A stretch of DNA of 64,000 nucleotides from Paracoccus aminovorans. GTDB lineage: Bacteria > Pseudomonadota > Alphaproteobacteria > Rhodobacterales > Rhodobacteraceae. This document shows positions 27,593 to 36,888 of this stretch, in pieces. Location: contig NZ_LN832559.1 of NCBI RefSeq assembly GCF_900005615.1, positions 2,324,837-2,388,836 on the forward strand. The letters run 5' to 3'. The position numbers were made by a program, and so were the translations under genes. Numbering within the stretch: the first letter of the stretch is position 1; each line of letters starts with the position of its first letter. Below the pieces are notes generated by a model. It saw nothing but the letters and a program-made list of their open reading frames with translations. It was not told where the DNA came from and did not search any database.

Positions 27593-27955
27593 ATGTTGGC
27601 ATCGGTAGAGCGGCTGCGTTTCAAAGATGAGCATTCTCAGGTGCGTAGCGCCATGTCGCCTGCCTATGCAGATGAGCTGGTGCTGATCACCGACGCCGAT
27701 CTGAATGATGCCGAGGTGCGCAACGCCGAACTCCTACACATCGCAAGGCACACGGTGGACCCTGAGGCCAGGAAGGTCGTTGGCGGCATTCTCGTAAAGC
27801 TGAAGGGCGAGCAAACCTTCGCGAGTATTCTAGCCGAAAGCGGGCTTGCAGATCGTGGATGGGCTAACTCTGATCTATGCGATCCACGCGGGCGAAGCCA
27901 TCTGTATCCCGTCTCCGGAGCAAGCATGAGACAAGGTTATGACGATGCCCTGTAA
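27593..27955 (+). pseudogene. Unrecognised reading frame, probably a frameshifted remnant
   Basis: An open frame of up to 120 codons contains a protein-like segment (ADELVLITDADLNDAEVRNA to VKLKGEQTF). After about 27840 a different frame becomes the more protein-like one (GLQIVDGLTLIYAIHAGEA, then ICIPSPEQA and TGA), suggesting a one- or two-base shift. I do not recognise the family. It lies in the decayed zone behind the integrase and IS element. The remaining parts of 27365-28110 show no further gene. Confidence 0.3.
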
Positions 27956-28118
27956 GATGTCCGAAACGCGCTCGGGGTGCATCAGGTCAAGGCGGCGCTA
28001 CCGTAGCAGCTGCAGACCGTTCGAAAAGTCGCGCAATGCGTTGAATTGTCTTGCTGCCATGAGGTTTGCAAGGGACTTTTGACCCTGCAGGGGAATCGGC
28101 GTGACCTTGCATGCCGCG

Positions 28119-28148
28119 GGCCGGAGGTCCGAATCCTCTTGCCCGACC
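28119..28148 (+). other. tRNA-Pro-like 3' fragment
   Basis: The 30 bases GGCCGGAGGTCCGAATCC through GACC match the T-arm and 3' acceptor strand of the tRNA-Pro encoded at 35533-35609 with two substitutions and one gap, on the opposite strand. Upstream there is no D-arm or matching 5' acceptor strand, so it is a fragment, as left by an element that recombined into a tRNA gene. Confidence 0.5.
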
Positions 28149-28317
28149 GGCACCTTCCAAAGCCCTTCTTTCCGGCCGCGCCGACCGCCCGCCTGCCAAA
28201 AAAGCCAGCGTGACTTTGCCGCACCGCGGGGGGATTCATGTTCCTTGGGGAAGGGTTTGTTTCGGTAGCGTCACCTTTTTCTGCTGGAAGGTGTTTTGAC
28301 GAGTAAGTGAGGTCCCC

Positions 28318-28518
28318 ATGAACGCCTGGTGGAGTGTGTCCGTCTGCATCAACCGGACTCTCGGCGGAGGGCAGTCGGAACCCTTGTGTTCCCGCGTCTA
28401 TCGGCAGCCGCCCTCGCGGTGGCGAAGCGCCTTCATGCTGTTGATGGATCGCGCATTTTCGGAAACGTCGCATTGCGAGAACATCCATATCCGCTGGCGC
28501 GACCTGGGCGGAACCTGA
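28318..28518 (+). CDS. Possible small protein upstream of lysC
   Basis: A 66-codon frame starts with ATG after AAGTGAGGTCCCC and contains two CXXN-like segments but no known domain. The stretch 28149-28799 otherwise holds only the presumed lysC promoter and leader. Coding bias is weak and the frame could be chance in GC-rich DNA. Confidence 0.2.
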   Translation: MNAWWSVSVCINRTLGGGQSEPLCSRVYRQPPSRWRSAFMLLMDRAFSETSHCENIHIRWRDLGGT

Positions 28519-28799
28519 GGCAGAGCGGTTCGCAGCCCGCGCCAAGGCCATTGTGCCGCGGCGGACGCATCCGGCGGCGCCCTTTCGGCGACAGGCCCGG
28601 CTGCAAGGTCCGATCAGCGTTTCCCCGATCTCCGCGCAACCCGCCCCGCGGTGATACGGGCGGCGGCGTGTCGACCGCCGGACCGCATCGGCGCGGCGGC
28701 AAAATAATGCGCCCGAAACCGTCGGAAACCGCCGCCGCCCCTTGTTCTTTTCCCGAGCCGCCCATAGAACGCGCCCCGGAAACTGCTGGGGGGCAAGGA

Positions 28800-30056
28800 A
28801 TGCCGCTTCTGGTGATGAAATTCGGCGGCACCTCGGTGGCCGACCTGGACCGCATCAAGAACGCCGCACTGAAGGTTCAACGCGAGGTCGAGCGCGGCTA
28901 TGACGTCATCGTCATCGTCAGCGCCATGTCCGGCAAGACCAATGAACTGGTGGGCTGGGTCGAGGCGACCTCGCCGCTGTTCGACGCGCGCGAATACGAC
29001 GCCGTGGTCGCCTCTGGCGAGAACGTGACGGCGGGACTGATGGCGCTGACCCTGCAGGAGATGGGCGTGCCGGCGCGCAGCTGGCAGGGCTGGCAGGTGC
29101 CGATCAACACCACCGCCGCCCATTCCGCGGCGCGTTTCGTGGACATTCCGCGCCACAACATCGACCAGAAATTCGCCGAGGGCATGAAGGTCGCCGTGGT
29201 CGCGGGCTTCCAGGGCCTGTCGCCCGAGGGCCGCATCACCACGCTGGGCCGGGGCGGCTCGGACACCACCGCCGTCGCCTTCGCCGCCGCCTTCGGCGCC
29301 GAGCGCTGCGACATCTATACCGATGTGGACGGGGTCTATACCACCGACCCGCGCATCACCTCCAAGGCGCGCAAGCTTGACAAGATCGCCTTCGAGGAAA
29401 TGCTGGAACTGGCCAGCCTGGGCGCGAAGGTCTTGCAGACCCGCTCGGTCGAGCTGGCGATGCGTTACAAGGTCCGCCTGCGGGTTCTGAGCTCGTTCGA
29501 GGATACGGATGAGACCAGCGGCACCCTGGTCTGCGATGAGGATGAAATCATGGAATCGAAAGTCGTCAGCGGCGTCGCCTATTCCCGCGAAGAGGCCAAG
29601 ATCACCCTGGTCACCGTCGAGGACCGCCCGGGCATCTCGGCCGCGATCTTCGCGCCTTTGGCCGAGGCCGGCGTGAACGTCGACATGATCGTGCAGAACA
29701 TCTCGGAAAAGGATTACGAGGATCACCCGGGTTCGGTGACCGACATGACCTTCTCCTGCCCGGTCAGCCAGGTCGCCCGCGCCCGCAAGGCGATGGAAGA
29801 GGCCAAAGCCGCCGGCCATATCGCCTATGACGATCTGGTCGTGGACACCGAGGTCTGCAAGGTCTCGGTCGTGGGCATCGGCATGCGCAGCCATGCCGGC
29901 GTCGCCGCGCGCATGTTCAAGGCGCTTGCCGATGAAAACATCAACATCAAGGTGATCTCCACCAGCGAGATCAAGATTTCGGTGTTGATCGACCGCAAAT
30001 ATATGGAACTGGCGGTGCAGGCGCTGCATGATGCCTTCGAGCTGGAACAGGCCTGA
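28800..30056 (+). CDS. lysC: Aspartate kinase, ACT-domain regulated
   Basis: Aspartate kinase makes beta-aspartyl phosphate for lysine, methionine and threonine. The start is the ATG at 28800 after GGGGGGCAAGGA, giving 418 residues. The kinase domain has VMKFGGTSVAD (residues 5-15), RGGSDTTAVAFA and TDVDGVYTTDPR. Two C-terminal ACT domains (about 270-418, EDRPGISAAIFAPLAEAGVN and VVGIGMRSHAGVAARMFKAL) confer allosteric feedback inhibition. ptsP follows 30 bp downstream, probably in the same transcript. Confidence 0.95.
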   Translation: MPLLVMKFGGTSVADLDRIKNAALKVQREVERGYDVIVIVSAMSGKTNELVGWVEATSPLFDAREYDAVVASGENVTAGLMALTLQEMGVPARSWQGWQVPINTTAAHSAARFVDIPRHNIDQKFAEGMKVAVVAGFQGLSPEGRITTLGRGGSDTTAVAFAAAFGAERCDIYTDVDGVYTTDPRITSKARKLDKIAFEEMLELASLGAKVLQTRSVELAMRYKVRLRVLSSFEDTDETSGTLVCDEDEIMESKVVSGVAYSREEAKITLVTVEDRPGISAAIFAPLAEAGVNVDMIVQNISEKDYEDHPGSVTDMTFSCPVSQVARARKAMEEAKAAGHIAYDDLVVDTEVCKVSVVGIGMRSHAGVAARMFKALADENINIKVISTSEIKISVLIDRKYMELAVQALHDAFELEQA

Positions 30057-30086
30057 CCCAGGGGCCGCAGCCTGACGCGGAGGATC

Positions 30087-32330
30087 ATGGCCGAGCGCAA
30101 GGAAAGCGAGTCGCGCAAGCTGCTGCTGCGGCTGCGTGAGACTCTGGCCGCCCCCGGAGGCGGCCAGCACCGTCTGGACCAGATCACCCATCACATCGCC
30201 GATTCGATGGGGACGCAGGTCTGCTCGATCTATCTGTTCCGCGATCCCGACACGCTGGAGCTTTGCGCGACCGAGGGGCTGAAGCCCGAATCGGTGCACA
30301 AGACCCGGCTGCGCCTGGGCGAGGGGCTGGTCGGCCGCGTCGCCCGCAGCGGCCGGCACGTGAACACCGCCAACGCCCCCGGCGAGCCCGGCTTCCGCTT
30401 CATGCCCGAGACCGGCGAAGAGGTCTTTCCCAGTTTCCTGGGCGTGCCGATCCAGCGCGTCGGCGAAAGGCTGGGCGTGCTGGTCGTGCAGTCGCGCGAG
30501 TCGCGGCAGTTCTCCGAGGATGAGATCTACGGGCTCGAAGTCGTCGCCATGGTGCTGGCCGAAATGGCCGAACTGGGCGCCTTCCTGGGCTCGCAATCGG
30601 ACAGCATGCCGCTGGCGCACCGCTTTCCGGTGATGTTCCGCGGCGGCACCGGGCAAGAGGGCTGCGCCGAGGGCCGCGTCTGGCTGCACGAGCCGCGGGT
30701 GGTGGTGACGAACCCCGTCGCCGACGACCCCCTCAAGGAACGGGCCCGGCTGATCGAGGCCGTCGCCATGCTGCGCAGCAAGGTCGATTCCATGCTGGCC
30801 GAGACCGACATGGCCAAGGGCGACAGCGCCGAGGTGATGGAGACCTATCGCATGTTCGCCCATTCCCGCAGCTGGCTGCGGCGGATGGAGGAATCGATCG
30901 ACCTGGGCCTGTCGGCCGAGGCGGCGGTCGAAAAGGAGCAGAGCCAGGCCCGCGCCCGGCTGGAAAGCGCCGCCGACCCCTATCTGCGCGACCGGCTGCA
31001 CGATCTCGACGACCTGTCGAACCGGCTCTTGCGCATCCTGACCGGTCAGGGCCGCGACACCGGCGCCGAAATGCCCGAGAACCCGATCCTGGTCGCCCGC
31101 AACATCGGTCCGGCCGAGCTGCTGGACTATGGCCGCCGGCTGAAGGGCGTGGTGCTGGAAGAGGGCTCGGTCGGCAGCCATGCCGCCATCGTCGCCCGGG
31201 CGCTGGCGATCCCGCTGGTGATCCATGCCGAGCGCATCACCTCCGAGGCGCTGAACGGCGATCCGATCCTGGTGGACGGCGACATGGGCACGGTGCACCT
31301 GCGCCCCGAGGAATCGGTCGCCGCGGCCTTTCGCGACAAGATGGCCATGCAGGCCGAGGCGCAGAGCCGCTATGCCGGGCTGCGCGACCTGCCGGCGACC
31401 GCGACCTGCGGCACCACGATCCAGCTCTACATGAACGCGGGGCTGATGGCCGACCTGCCCAGCCTGGAAAGCTCGGGCGCCGAGGGCGTGGGTCTGTTCC
31501 GGACCGAGCTGCAGTTCCTGACCCGCACCCGCGTGCCGCGCCGGGGCGAGCTGGCGGCGCTCTATGCCCATGTGCTGGACAACGCCCATGGCAAGCCGGT
31601 GATGTTCCGCACGCTCGACATCGGCTCGGACAAGGTCCTGCCCTATATGAAGCCGCAGGACGAGCCTAACCCGGCCATGGGTTGGCGGGCGATCCGCGTC
31701 GGCCTGGACAAGCGGGGCGTGCTGCGCATGCAGCTGCAGGCGCTGATCCGCGCGGCCGTGGGGCGGCCGCTGCATGTCATGTTCCCCTTCGTCACCGAGA
31801 TGGGCGAGTTCGAGGAGGCGCACCGGCTGCTGATGGAGCAGATCGCCCGCGAACAGCGCCTGGGCCATGCCATGCCGGTCGACGTGCGGGTGGGCGCGAT
31901 GCTGGAGACGCCCTCGCTGGCCTTTGCGCCGAAGAAATTCTTCGAGATGTGCGATTTCATCTCGGTGGGCGGCAACGATCTGAAGCAGTTCTTCTTTGCC
32001 GCCGACCGCGAGAACGAGCGCGTGCGCCGCCGCTACGACACGCTGAACACCTCGTTCATCACGCTATTGGACCAGATCGTGCGGCGCTGCGACGAGGCAC
32101 GCGTGCCGGTGTCGTTCTGCGGCGAGGACGCCGGCCGGCCCATCGAGGCGGTGACCTTCGCCGCGCTGGGTTTCCGGCGGCTGTCGATGCGGCCGGCCTC
32201 GATCGGGCCGGTCAAGCACCTGATCCGGCGCGTGAACCTGGCCGATCTGCGCCGGGTGATCGACGACGCCCGCGACCTGGGCGAGACCAACCTGCGGCGC
32301 TGCATCACCGAATGGCTGGCGCGCCAGTAG
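30087..32330 (+). CDS. ptsP: PTS-Ntr enzyme I (phosphoenolpyruvate-protein phosphotransferase)
   Basis: This 747-residue EI-Ntr has an N-terminal GAF domain (about 20-165, MGTQVCSIYLFRDPDTLELC). The phosphohistidine domain has its active His in GSVGSHAAIVARALAIP (about 370). The C-terminal PEP-binding barrel shows GVGLFRTELQFL, MFRTLDIGSDKVLPY and SVGGNDLKQFF. It passes phosphate from PEP to NPr and EIIA-Ntr, coupling nitrogen status to regulation; lysC-ptsP adjacency is common in alphaproteobacteria. Decayed IS DNA begins directly downstream. Confidence 0.94.
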   Translation: MAERKESESRKLLLRLRETLAAPGGGQHRLDQITHHIADSMGTQVCSIYLFRDPDTLELCATEGLKPESVHKTRLRLGEGLVGRVARSGRHVNTANAPGEPGFRFMPETGEEVFPSFLGVPIQRVGERLGVLVVQSRESRQFSEDEIYGLEVVAMVLAEMAELGAFLGSQSDSMPLAHRFPVMFRGGTGQEGCAEGRVWLHEPRVVVTNPVADDPLKERARLIEAVAMLRSKVDSMLAETDMAKGDSAEVMETYRMFAHSRSWLRRMEESIDLGLSAEAAVEKEQSQARARLESAADPYLRDRLHDLDDLSNRLLRILTGQGRDTGAEMPENPILVARNIGPAELLDYGRRLKGVVLEEGSVGSHAAIVARALAIPLVIHAERITSEALNGDPILVDGDMGTVHLRPEESVAAAFRDKMAMQAEAQSRYAGLRDLPATATCGTTIQLYMNAGLMADLPSLESSGAEGVGLFRTELQFLTRTRVPRRGELAALYAHVLDNAHGKPVMFRTLDIGSDKVLPYMKPQDEPNPAMGWRAIRVGLDKRGVLRMQLQALIRAAVGRPLHVMFPFVTEMGEFEEAHRLLMEQIAREQRLGHAMPVDVRVGAMLETPSLAFAPKKFFEMCDFISVGGNDLKQFFFAADRENERVRRRYDTLNTSFITLLDQIVRRCDEARVPVSFCGEDAGRPIEAVTFAALGFRRLSMRPASIGPVKHLIRRVNLADLRRVIDDARDLGETNLRRCITEWLARQ

Positions 32331-32610
32331 GACCGCCGCGTCACTGGGACGCGGGACCGCGACGCGGCAGGTTGCCCAACACGACACGATAGAGGAGGCT
32401 GGGCCCTTAACCGGGAAATCCGCCTCGATCCGGCCGGAAATGCCGGTCCTATGTCGATCCTCACCGAAATCCAGGGCGGTTTCCGCTCGACATCCTGTGA
32501 GCAACTGCTTTGCCATCACGAACGCGTGGGTCGCGGAGCGCGACGACTGAGCGGAATCCCAGGTCCCGCTTAGGCTTTTGCGGATACGGAGGTAGAATTT
32601 TCTCGGAAGG

Positions 32611-33136
32611 ATGGACGAGGGAATTTCTATGAAGAGGAGCCTTTTCACCGAAGCCTGGACCATGGGCGTGCCGCGTCAGGCGTCGGGCTGGCGTCTCCGA
32701 GTTGTGCCGCGAGCAAGGGATCATGCCTCGCAAGTGGCGAGCGGAGGATGGCGGCATGAACGCCTCCATGTTCGCCGACCCGAGCATGCAGGCCGATCTG
32801 CTGCGAGAGGCACTTGGAAAAAAGTGACGGTCAGGTTGGGAGTTGGCCGAGCAGTCGATGGCTGCGAAGGGGACTGGCATCGCGCCCGACCATTGTCCTC
32901 GAATCAATGGTTGGTCTCGGCCTGCCGGGTATCCGGCGTCAGTGAGAAGATTACCGTATCAGACACGCGAAGAGGCAAGGCAGGATGTGTTCGATGGCAT
33001 CGAGATGCTCTGCGACCCGCAGCGCAAGCTATGCGAGGAATGGGATATTGTCGCCCGCCGCGTTCGAGCGACGGCAGATGATGAGACCCAAGGTGTCCAG
33101 GAAACTCGAGGCTATTCAATCCAGGCGGTGAAGTGA
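32611..33136 (+). pseudogene. IS3-family transposase remnant, internally deleted
   Basis: Across several frames the region keeps an orfA-like start (MKRSLFTEAW, GGMNASMFADPSMQADLLREA, then LGKK). Further on it keeps an orfB C-terminal signature (YQTREEARQDVFDGIEMLCD, PQRK). The catalytic DDE core between them is largely missing and multiple frameshifts are present. The stretch 32331-32610 upstream shows no gene. Confidence 0.6.
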
Positions 33137-33235
33137 TCGAAGCAGCGCGGGACGTGAGCCAGCCAAAGGAGAGCAAGTGAGGCGCGGAGTGATCCTCTGC
33201 CGCGCCTCGCCGTCATCATCGAACGCAATCGCGTG

Positions 33236-33472
33236 TCAGGCGACCTCGGAACTCGGCCCTGCGGCCGTCTCCTTGATGCTCGTCATCGCGGCCTCTTCCG
33301 TCCAGGCCCGTCCGGACACATCGGGAACCCCGATCAGGGACCAAGCCCAGGCGCCTTGGCCGGGTGCTTCGGGAGCGTAGGAAATGCGACCGACGGGCCG
33401 GTCACTGAAGGAAATGGTCCAGTCTCCAGAAATGGTGTTGCCATCGACAATCGTAGGAACGCGAGTCCACAT
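33236..33472 (-). CDS. Small hypothetical protein
   Basis: A 78-residue frame starts at the ATG 33470-33472 behind AAAGGACGTCGC. The sequence (MWTRVPTIVDGNTISGDWTI, then GRISYAPEAPGQGAWAWSLI) looks like a compact beta-rich small protein. It resembles short uncharacterised rhizobial/rhodobacteral proteins with a C-terminal EEAAMTSIKE helix. No function is known. It stands alone in IS-rich DNA, so it may be a cargo or leftover gene. Confidence 0.45.
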   Translation of the reverse strand: MWTRVPTIVDGNTISGDWTISFSDRPVGRISYAPEAPGQGAWAWSLIGVPDVSGRAWTEEAAMTSIKETAAGPSSEVA

Positions 33473-33505
33473 GCGACGTCCTTTCTTCAGTTCTTTGTTG
33501 GTCAT

Positions 33506-34187
33506 CCGGCGTAAGTGCCAGCAAGAGGCGCGGCCGACGGACGAAAGGGAACGCCCCGCTCTTGGCATTGGGCGTCACACGGATCCGGATGATCTCCGAA
33601 AATCCTCACAGTTCTGTAACCACTCATGGCCTTCTGCGCAATCGGTTTGAGATCGGTGGTCAGCGCAAAGACGAGTGACGCGACGACGCCCGCCGGGGCC
33701 GGCCCCTGCCGCGCGATGAAGGCTGCGCAGTATGCTGATGCATGCGCAATGATCGGAATGACGGTCCAGGGTGCGATCCGCATCCTTCCGCAATCGGTGC
33801 GCACCGGCACATCAAAGGTCGGCAGATGGGCGGAAGCCTGCGCCGATCTGAACGAGATCGCGGCCTTGGGCCGGTCGATCAAGCGCGGTGCCGACCTGAT
33901 CAGAGGCGATACGGCGTCGTCACCCTGGAAGGCCAGCGGCTTGGCCGAGAAACTGTGGTCAAGCCAAATCCAGAACAAATCGTCGACAAGGGCGGCCAGC
34001 CCTACCAGCATGAGAATTATCTGGGCGATGCGGTCAGCACCTGGCGGGACAAGATCACGCTTGGGTCGTAGCCGCAGTTGAAGGATGCCCGCAGCAAGGC
34101 CCACGCACGTTCTCGAAGTCGGGGCCGATCTGAACGAGATCGCCACCGATATGGGTCGGTCGATCAACCACGCGGCCAAGGTGATCC
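33506..34187. other. Decayed DNA without a confident gene
   Basis: Open frames exist on both strands but none has a convincing start and domain. Two segments encode near-identical peptides (ADLNEIAALGRSIKRGAD around 33840-33895 and ADLNEIATDMGRSINHAA around 34120-34180), suggesting a partial duplication. The motif is faintly like relaxosome accessory proteins, too weak to assign. Confidence 0.3.
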
Positions 34188-35416
34188 TGGACCTGTCGCG
34201 GTTTGGTGCCGCTCCTTTGATAGCATAATGTGCAGCAAGGGAGACGAACTATGGGCACGGGAAGAACGGATGAATTTCGCAAGGATGCAGTGCGAATTGC
34301 GCTGACCAGCGGGCTGACACGCCGGCAGGTTGCGGATGATTTGGGCGTTGGGCTTTCGACGCTGAACAAGTGGGTGACAGCGCACCGCGACACGGATGTG
34401 GTCTCGCCCGAGGATCGCGAGCTTGCGCGGGAGAACGAACAGCTTCGGCGCGAGAACCGCATCCTCAAGGAGGAGAGGGACATTCTAAAAAAGCCACCAG
34501 TTCTTCGCCAGCCAAAAGCCATGAGGCTCAGGTTCGTCGAAGAGCAACTTGGGGCCTTTCCCATCGAGCGACTGTGTCGGATCATGAATGTCAGCCCGCG
34601 TGGGTTGCGGGCCTTCCGCAGCCGACCTGCCAGCCGCAGGCAGCGCATGGACACGGTCATTCTGGCGCATATCAAGGAACAATCGCGCCTGAGCCTGGGC
34701 AGCTATGGCCGCCCACGAATGACCGAGGAACTGAAAGAGGCCGGTGTCGATGTGGGGCACCGGCGCGTCGGTCGCCTGATGCGCGAAAACGGGATCGCCG
34801 TTGAAAGAACGCGCAAGTTCAAGGCGACCACAGACAGCGATCATACATTCAACATCGCCCCGAACCTGCTAGACCGCGACTTCCGTGCGGCCGGGCCGAA
34901 CCAGAAATGGGCAGGTGACATTAGCTACATCTGGACCCGCGAGGGGTGGCTGTATCTGGCAGTCATCCTGGACCTGCATTCCCGCCGCGTGATCGGCTGG
35001 GCCGTCAGCAACCGCATGAAGCGCGATCTGGCGATCCGGGCCTTGAAGATGGCGATTGCCTTCAGGTCGCCACCCAAAGGCTGCATCTTCCACAGCGACA
35101 GGGGCAGCCAATACTGTTCGCATGACTATCAGAAGATCCTGCGCCAGCATGGCTTCAAAGTCTCGATGAGCGGCAAAGGTAATTGTTATGATAATGCGGC
35201 CGTCGAGACGTTCTTCAAAACCATCAAGGCCGAGTTGATCTGGCGGTGGTCATGGGTAACCCGGCGGCACGATGAGATGGCGATCTTCGAATACATCAAC
35301 GGCTTTTACAATCCGCGTCGACGGCACTCAGCATTGGGCTGGAAAGGCCCGGTCGCTTTTGAACGTAAGGTGGCTTAAACGAGCAATCGGAGCGGCACAA
35401 ATACGTGACAGGTCCA
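34188..35416 (+). mobile_element. IS3-family insertion sequence, complete
   Basis: Terminal inverted repeats TGGACCTGTCGCGGTTTGG at 34188 and TGGACCTGTCACGTATTTG (inverted, ending at 35416) continue into a shared GTGCCGCTCC. The element is about 1,229 bp and begins TG and ends CA as IS3-family members do. No 3-4 bp target duplication is seen. A truncated copy of the same element lies at 62494-62911. Confidence 0.85.
34251..35378 (+). CDS. IS3-family transposase, orfA and orfB fused in one frame
   Basis: 375 residues from the ATG at 34251 (after AGGGAGACGAACT). The N-terminus is an HTH with leucine-zipper-like helix ([39 protein letters not shown]). The integrase core has the DDE residues in [26 protein letters not shown] and [15 protein letters not shown]. 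In most relatives orfA ends just after the A6G slippery run (34487-34493) and orfB is reached by -1 frameshifting. Here the frame continues straight through, so the full-length enzyme needs no frameshift. Confidence 0.88.
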   Translation: MGTGRTDEFRKDAVRIALTSGLTRRQVADDLGVGLSTLNKWVTAHRDTDVVSPEDRELARENEQLRRENRILKEERDILKKPPVLRQPKAMRLRFVEEQLGAFPIERLCRIMNVSPRGLRAFRSRPASRRQRMDTVILAHIKEQSRLSLGSYGRPRMTEELKEAGVDVGHRRVGRLMRENGIAVERTRKFKATTDSDHTFNIAPNLLDRDFRAAGPNQKWAGDISYIWTREGWLYLAVILDLHSRRVIGWAVSNRMKRDLAIRALKMAIAFRSPPKGCIFHSDRGSQYCSHDYQKILRQHGFKVSMSGKGNCYDNAAVETFFKTIKAELIWRWSWVTRRHDEMAIFEYINGFYNPRRRHSALGWKGPVAFERKVA

Positions 35417-35532
35417 TTCGAGCGATATGTGACACTGTCACCCAGCACGACGGATGGACTGGCAGAAAAACTGGCGCGGGCCGAATCCAGAACAAAACTG
35501 CAAACCGGAGAGGGCCAGAAATAGCTAAGTGG

Positions 35533-35609
35533 TGGTCGGGGCGAGAGGATTCGAACCTCCGGCCTACGGTACCCAAAACCGTCGCGCTACCAGGCTGCGC
35601 TACGCCCCG
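35533..35609 (-). tRNA. tRNA-Pro(TGG)
   Basis: On the minus strand the acceptor CGGGGCG pairs with CGCCCCG. The D-arm is TAGCGCAGCCTGGTAGCGC. The anticodon stem ACGGT/ACCGT encloses TTTGGGT with anticodon TGG. The T-arm is GGAGG-TTCGAAT-CCTCT, with discriminator A and encoded CCA. It lies 60 bp upstream-side of the DUF192 gene on the same strand and 117 bp from the IS3-family element. Confidence 0.96.
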
Positions 35610-35668
35610 AACCTGCGCCGCTGTCTAGCGGCTGGCCGCGCGGGGGGAAAGCGAAAAGCGCAGCCGGC

Positions 35669-36169
35669 TCAATCGCAGGGCGCCAGCGCCACACCCTGGG
35701 GCAGCCGCGGATGCGCCAGCGCCATGCCGGGAAAGATGCCCAGCCGCGCCGCGTCGCCCCCCGGCACTTCGAGCACCATCAGCCGGTCGGGCGCCGGATC
35801 GCCCGGCGCGGCGCCGGGGACTGCCGTCTCGTCCAGCGGCCGGGCCATGGGATGGATGTGCCGCACCTGGCCGCGGGCGTCGATGAAGATCATGTCGAGC
35901 GCAATCAGCGTGTTCCGCATCCAGAAGCTGACCGGTTGCGGGCTGTCGTAGATGAACAGCATGCCCTGCTCCGCAGGCAGGTCGCGGCGGAACATCAGCC
36001 CGCGCGCGCGTTCTTCCGCCGTATCGGCGATTTCCACGGGCACCGCGATCGTCGCCCCCCGGCCCTGGAACAGGGCCAGGTCAGGGCGGCAATCGACCGC
36101 GAGAGCCTGGGAAGGACTGGAATTTGTCAGAAGGAAGGCTGCCAGGACCGCTGCGGCCCGCAACCTCAT
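35669..36169 (-). CDS. DUF192-family exported protein
   Basis: This 166-residue protein has a signal peptide (MRLRAAAVLAAFLLTNSSPS) ending at QALA. The DUF192 fold is recognised from VEIADTAEERARGLMFRRDL, FWMRNTLIALDMIFID and LEVPGGDAARLGI. The family is widespread and of unknown function. Its ATG overlaps the stop of the cold-shock gene (36166-36169), so the two are co-translated, a frequent pairing in Rhodobacterales. Confidence 0.85.
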   Translation of the reverse strand: MRLRAAAVLAAFLLTNSSPSQALAVDCRPDLALFQGRGATIAVPVEIADTAEERARGLMFRRDLPAEQGMLFIYDSPQPVSFWMRNTLIALDMIFIDARGQVRHIHPMARPLDETAVPGAAPGDPAPDRLMVLEVPGGDAARLGIFPGMALAHPRLPQGVALAPCD

Positions 36170-36759
36170 ACCGCGCCCGCGACCAGCCGCAATTTAGCGA
36201 GCGCGGCTGTCCCCCCCGGTTGCGCCTGTCGAACCTCGGTCACTGCCTTTTCCCACGACAGGATCTGCGCCGCCATCATGCCCCGCCGGCCGTCGACCAC
36301 CCGCAGGGCGATGGCCTCGCCCACGGCAAGGTCGGAGAAGCCGGAATGCCGCAGCACCTCGACATGCAGGAACACATCCGCCTTGTCCGCGAAGATGTTG
36401 GCAAAGCCGAAACCCTTGGCCTTGTCGAACCATTTCACCCGCGCCGGCAACAGCGGCAGCAACGCCACCTCTTCGGGGGTGGCCGAGCACAGGTCGGCAA
36501 TGGCAGGCATCGGCTCGCTGGCCGGCGGCTGGATGTCGAGCACCTCGACCGCTTGCATGCCTCGCGGCGTTTTCTGGATGATGGCGGTGACATGAGAGCC
36601 TTCGGCAACCGAGCTCTGGCCGAAATTCCTCAGCACGTTCGCATGCAGAAGAATGTCGGCGCCGCCCTCGGGATCGGTCAGGAAGCCGAAACCCTTGCCG
36701 CCATCAAACCATTTCACGACGCCCGCAATCTTGCGCTGTTGTTCGTCGTTTTCGTCCAT
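36166..36759 (-). CDS. Double cold-shock-domain protein
   Basis: This 197-residue protein has two CSDs. The first (about 12-75) has KWFDGGKGFGFL with the RNP1 motif. The second (about 105-170) has KWFDKAKGFGFA and DVFLHVEVLRHSG (RNP2-like). A ~30-residue linker joins them. Tandem CSD proteins of this length are typical of alphaproteobacteria and bind single-stranded nucleic acid. It precedes and overlaps the DUF192 gene. Confidence 0.9.
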   Translation of the reverse strand: MDENDEQQRKIAGVVKWFDGGKGFGFLTDPEGGADILLHANVLRNFGQSSVAEGSHVTAIIQKTPRGMQAVEVLDIQPPASEPMPAIADLCSATPEEVALLPLLPARVKWFDKAKGFGFANIFADKADVFLHVEVLRHSGFSDLAVGEAIALRVVDGRRGMMAAQILSWEKAVTEVRQAQPGGTAALAKLRLVAGAV

Positions 36760-36888
36760 CTCTCTTCGTCACCCGTCTGAAAACCAAAATGACCCGAAAC
36801 TCCGGCCGCGCTCATCATGCATCAACTGAACGAAGGCGTAGCAGGATTGGTCAGGTTTTCCATACCATGGATAAATCGCGCACCCGCA

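Noticed and set aside
28329..28799. Long N-terminal extension of aspartate kinase
   Set aside because: The frame is open upstream but has no family similarity, whereas the ATG at 28800 follows a strong ribosome-binding site and gives the normal LysC N-terminus.
33626..34081. 151-codon frame as a mobilisation protein
   Set aside because: Only a short LNEIA motif resembles relaxosome accessory proteins, the frame lacks a convincing start, and the region is decayed and partly duplicated.
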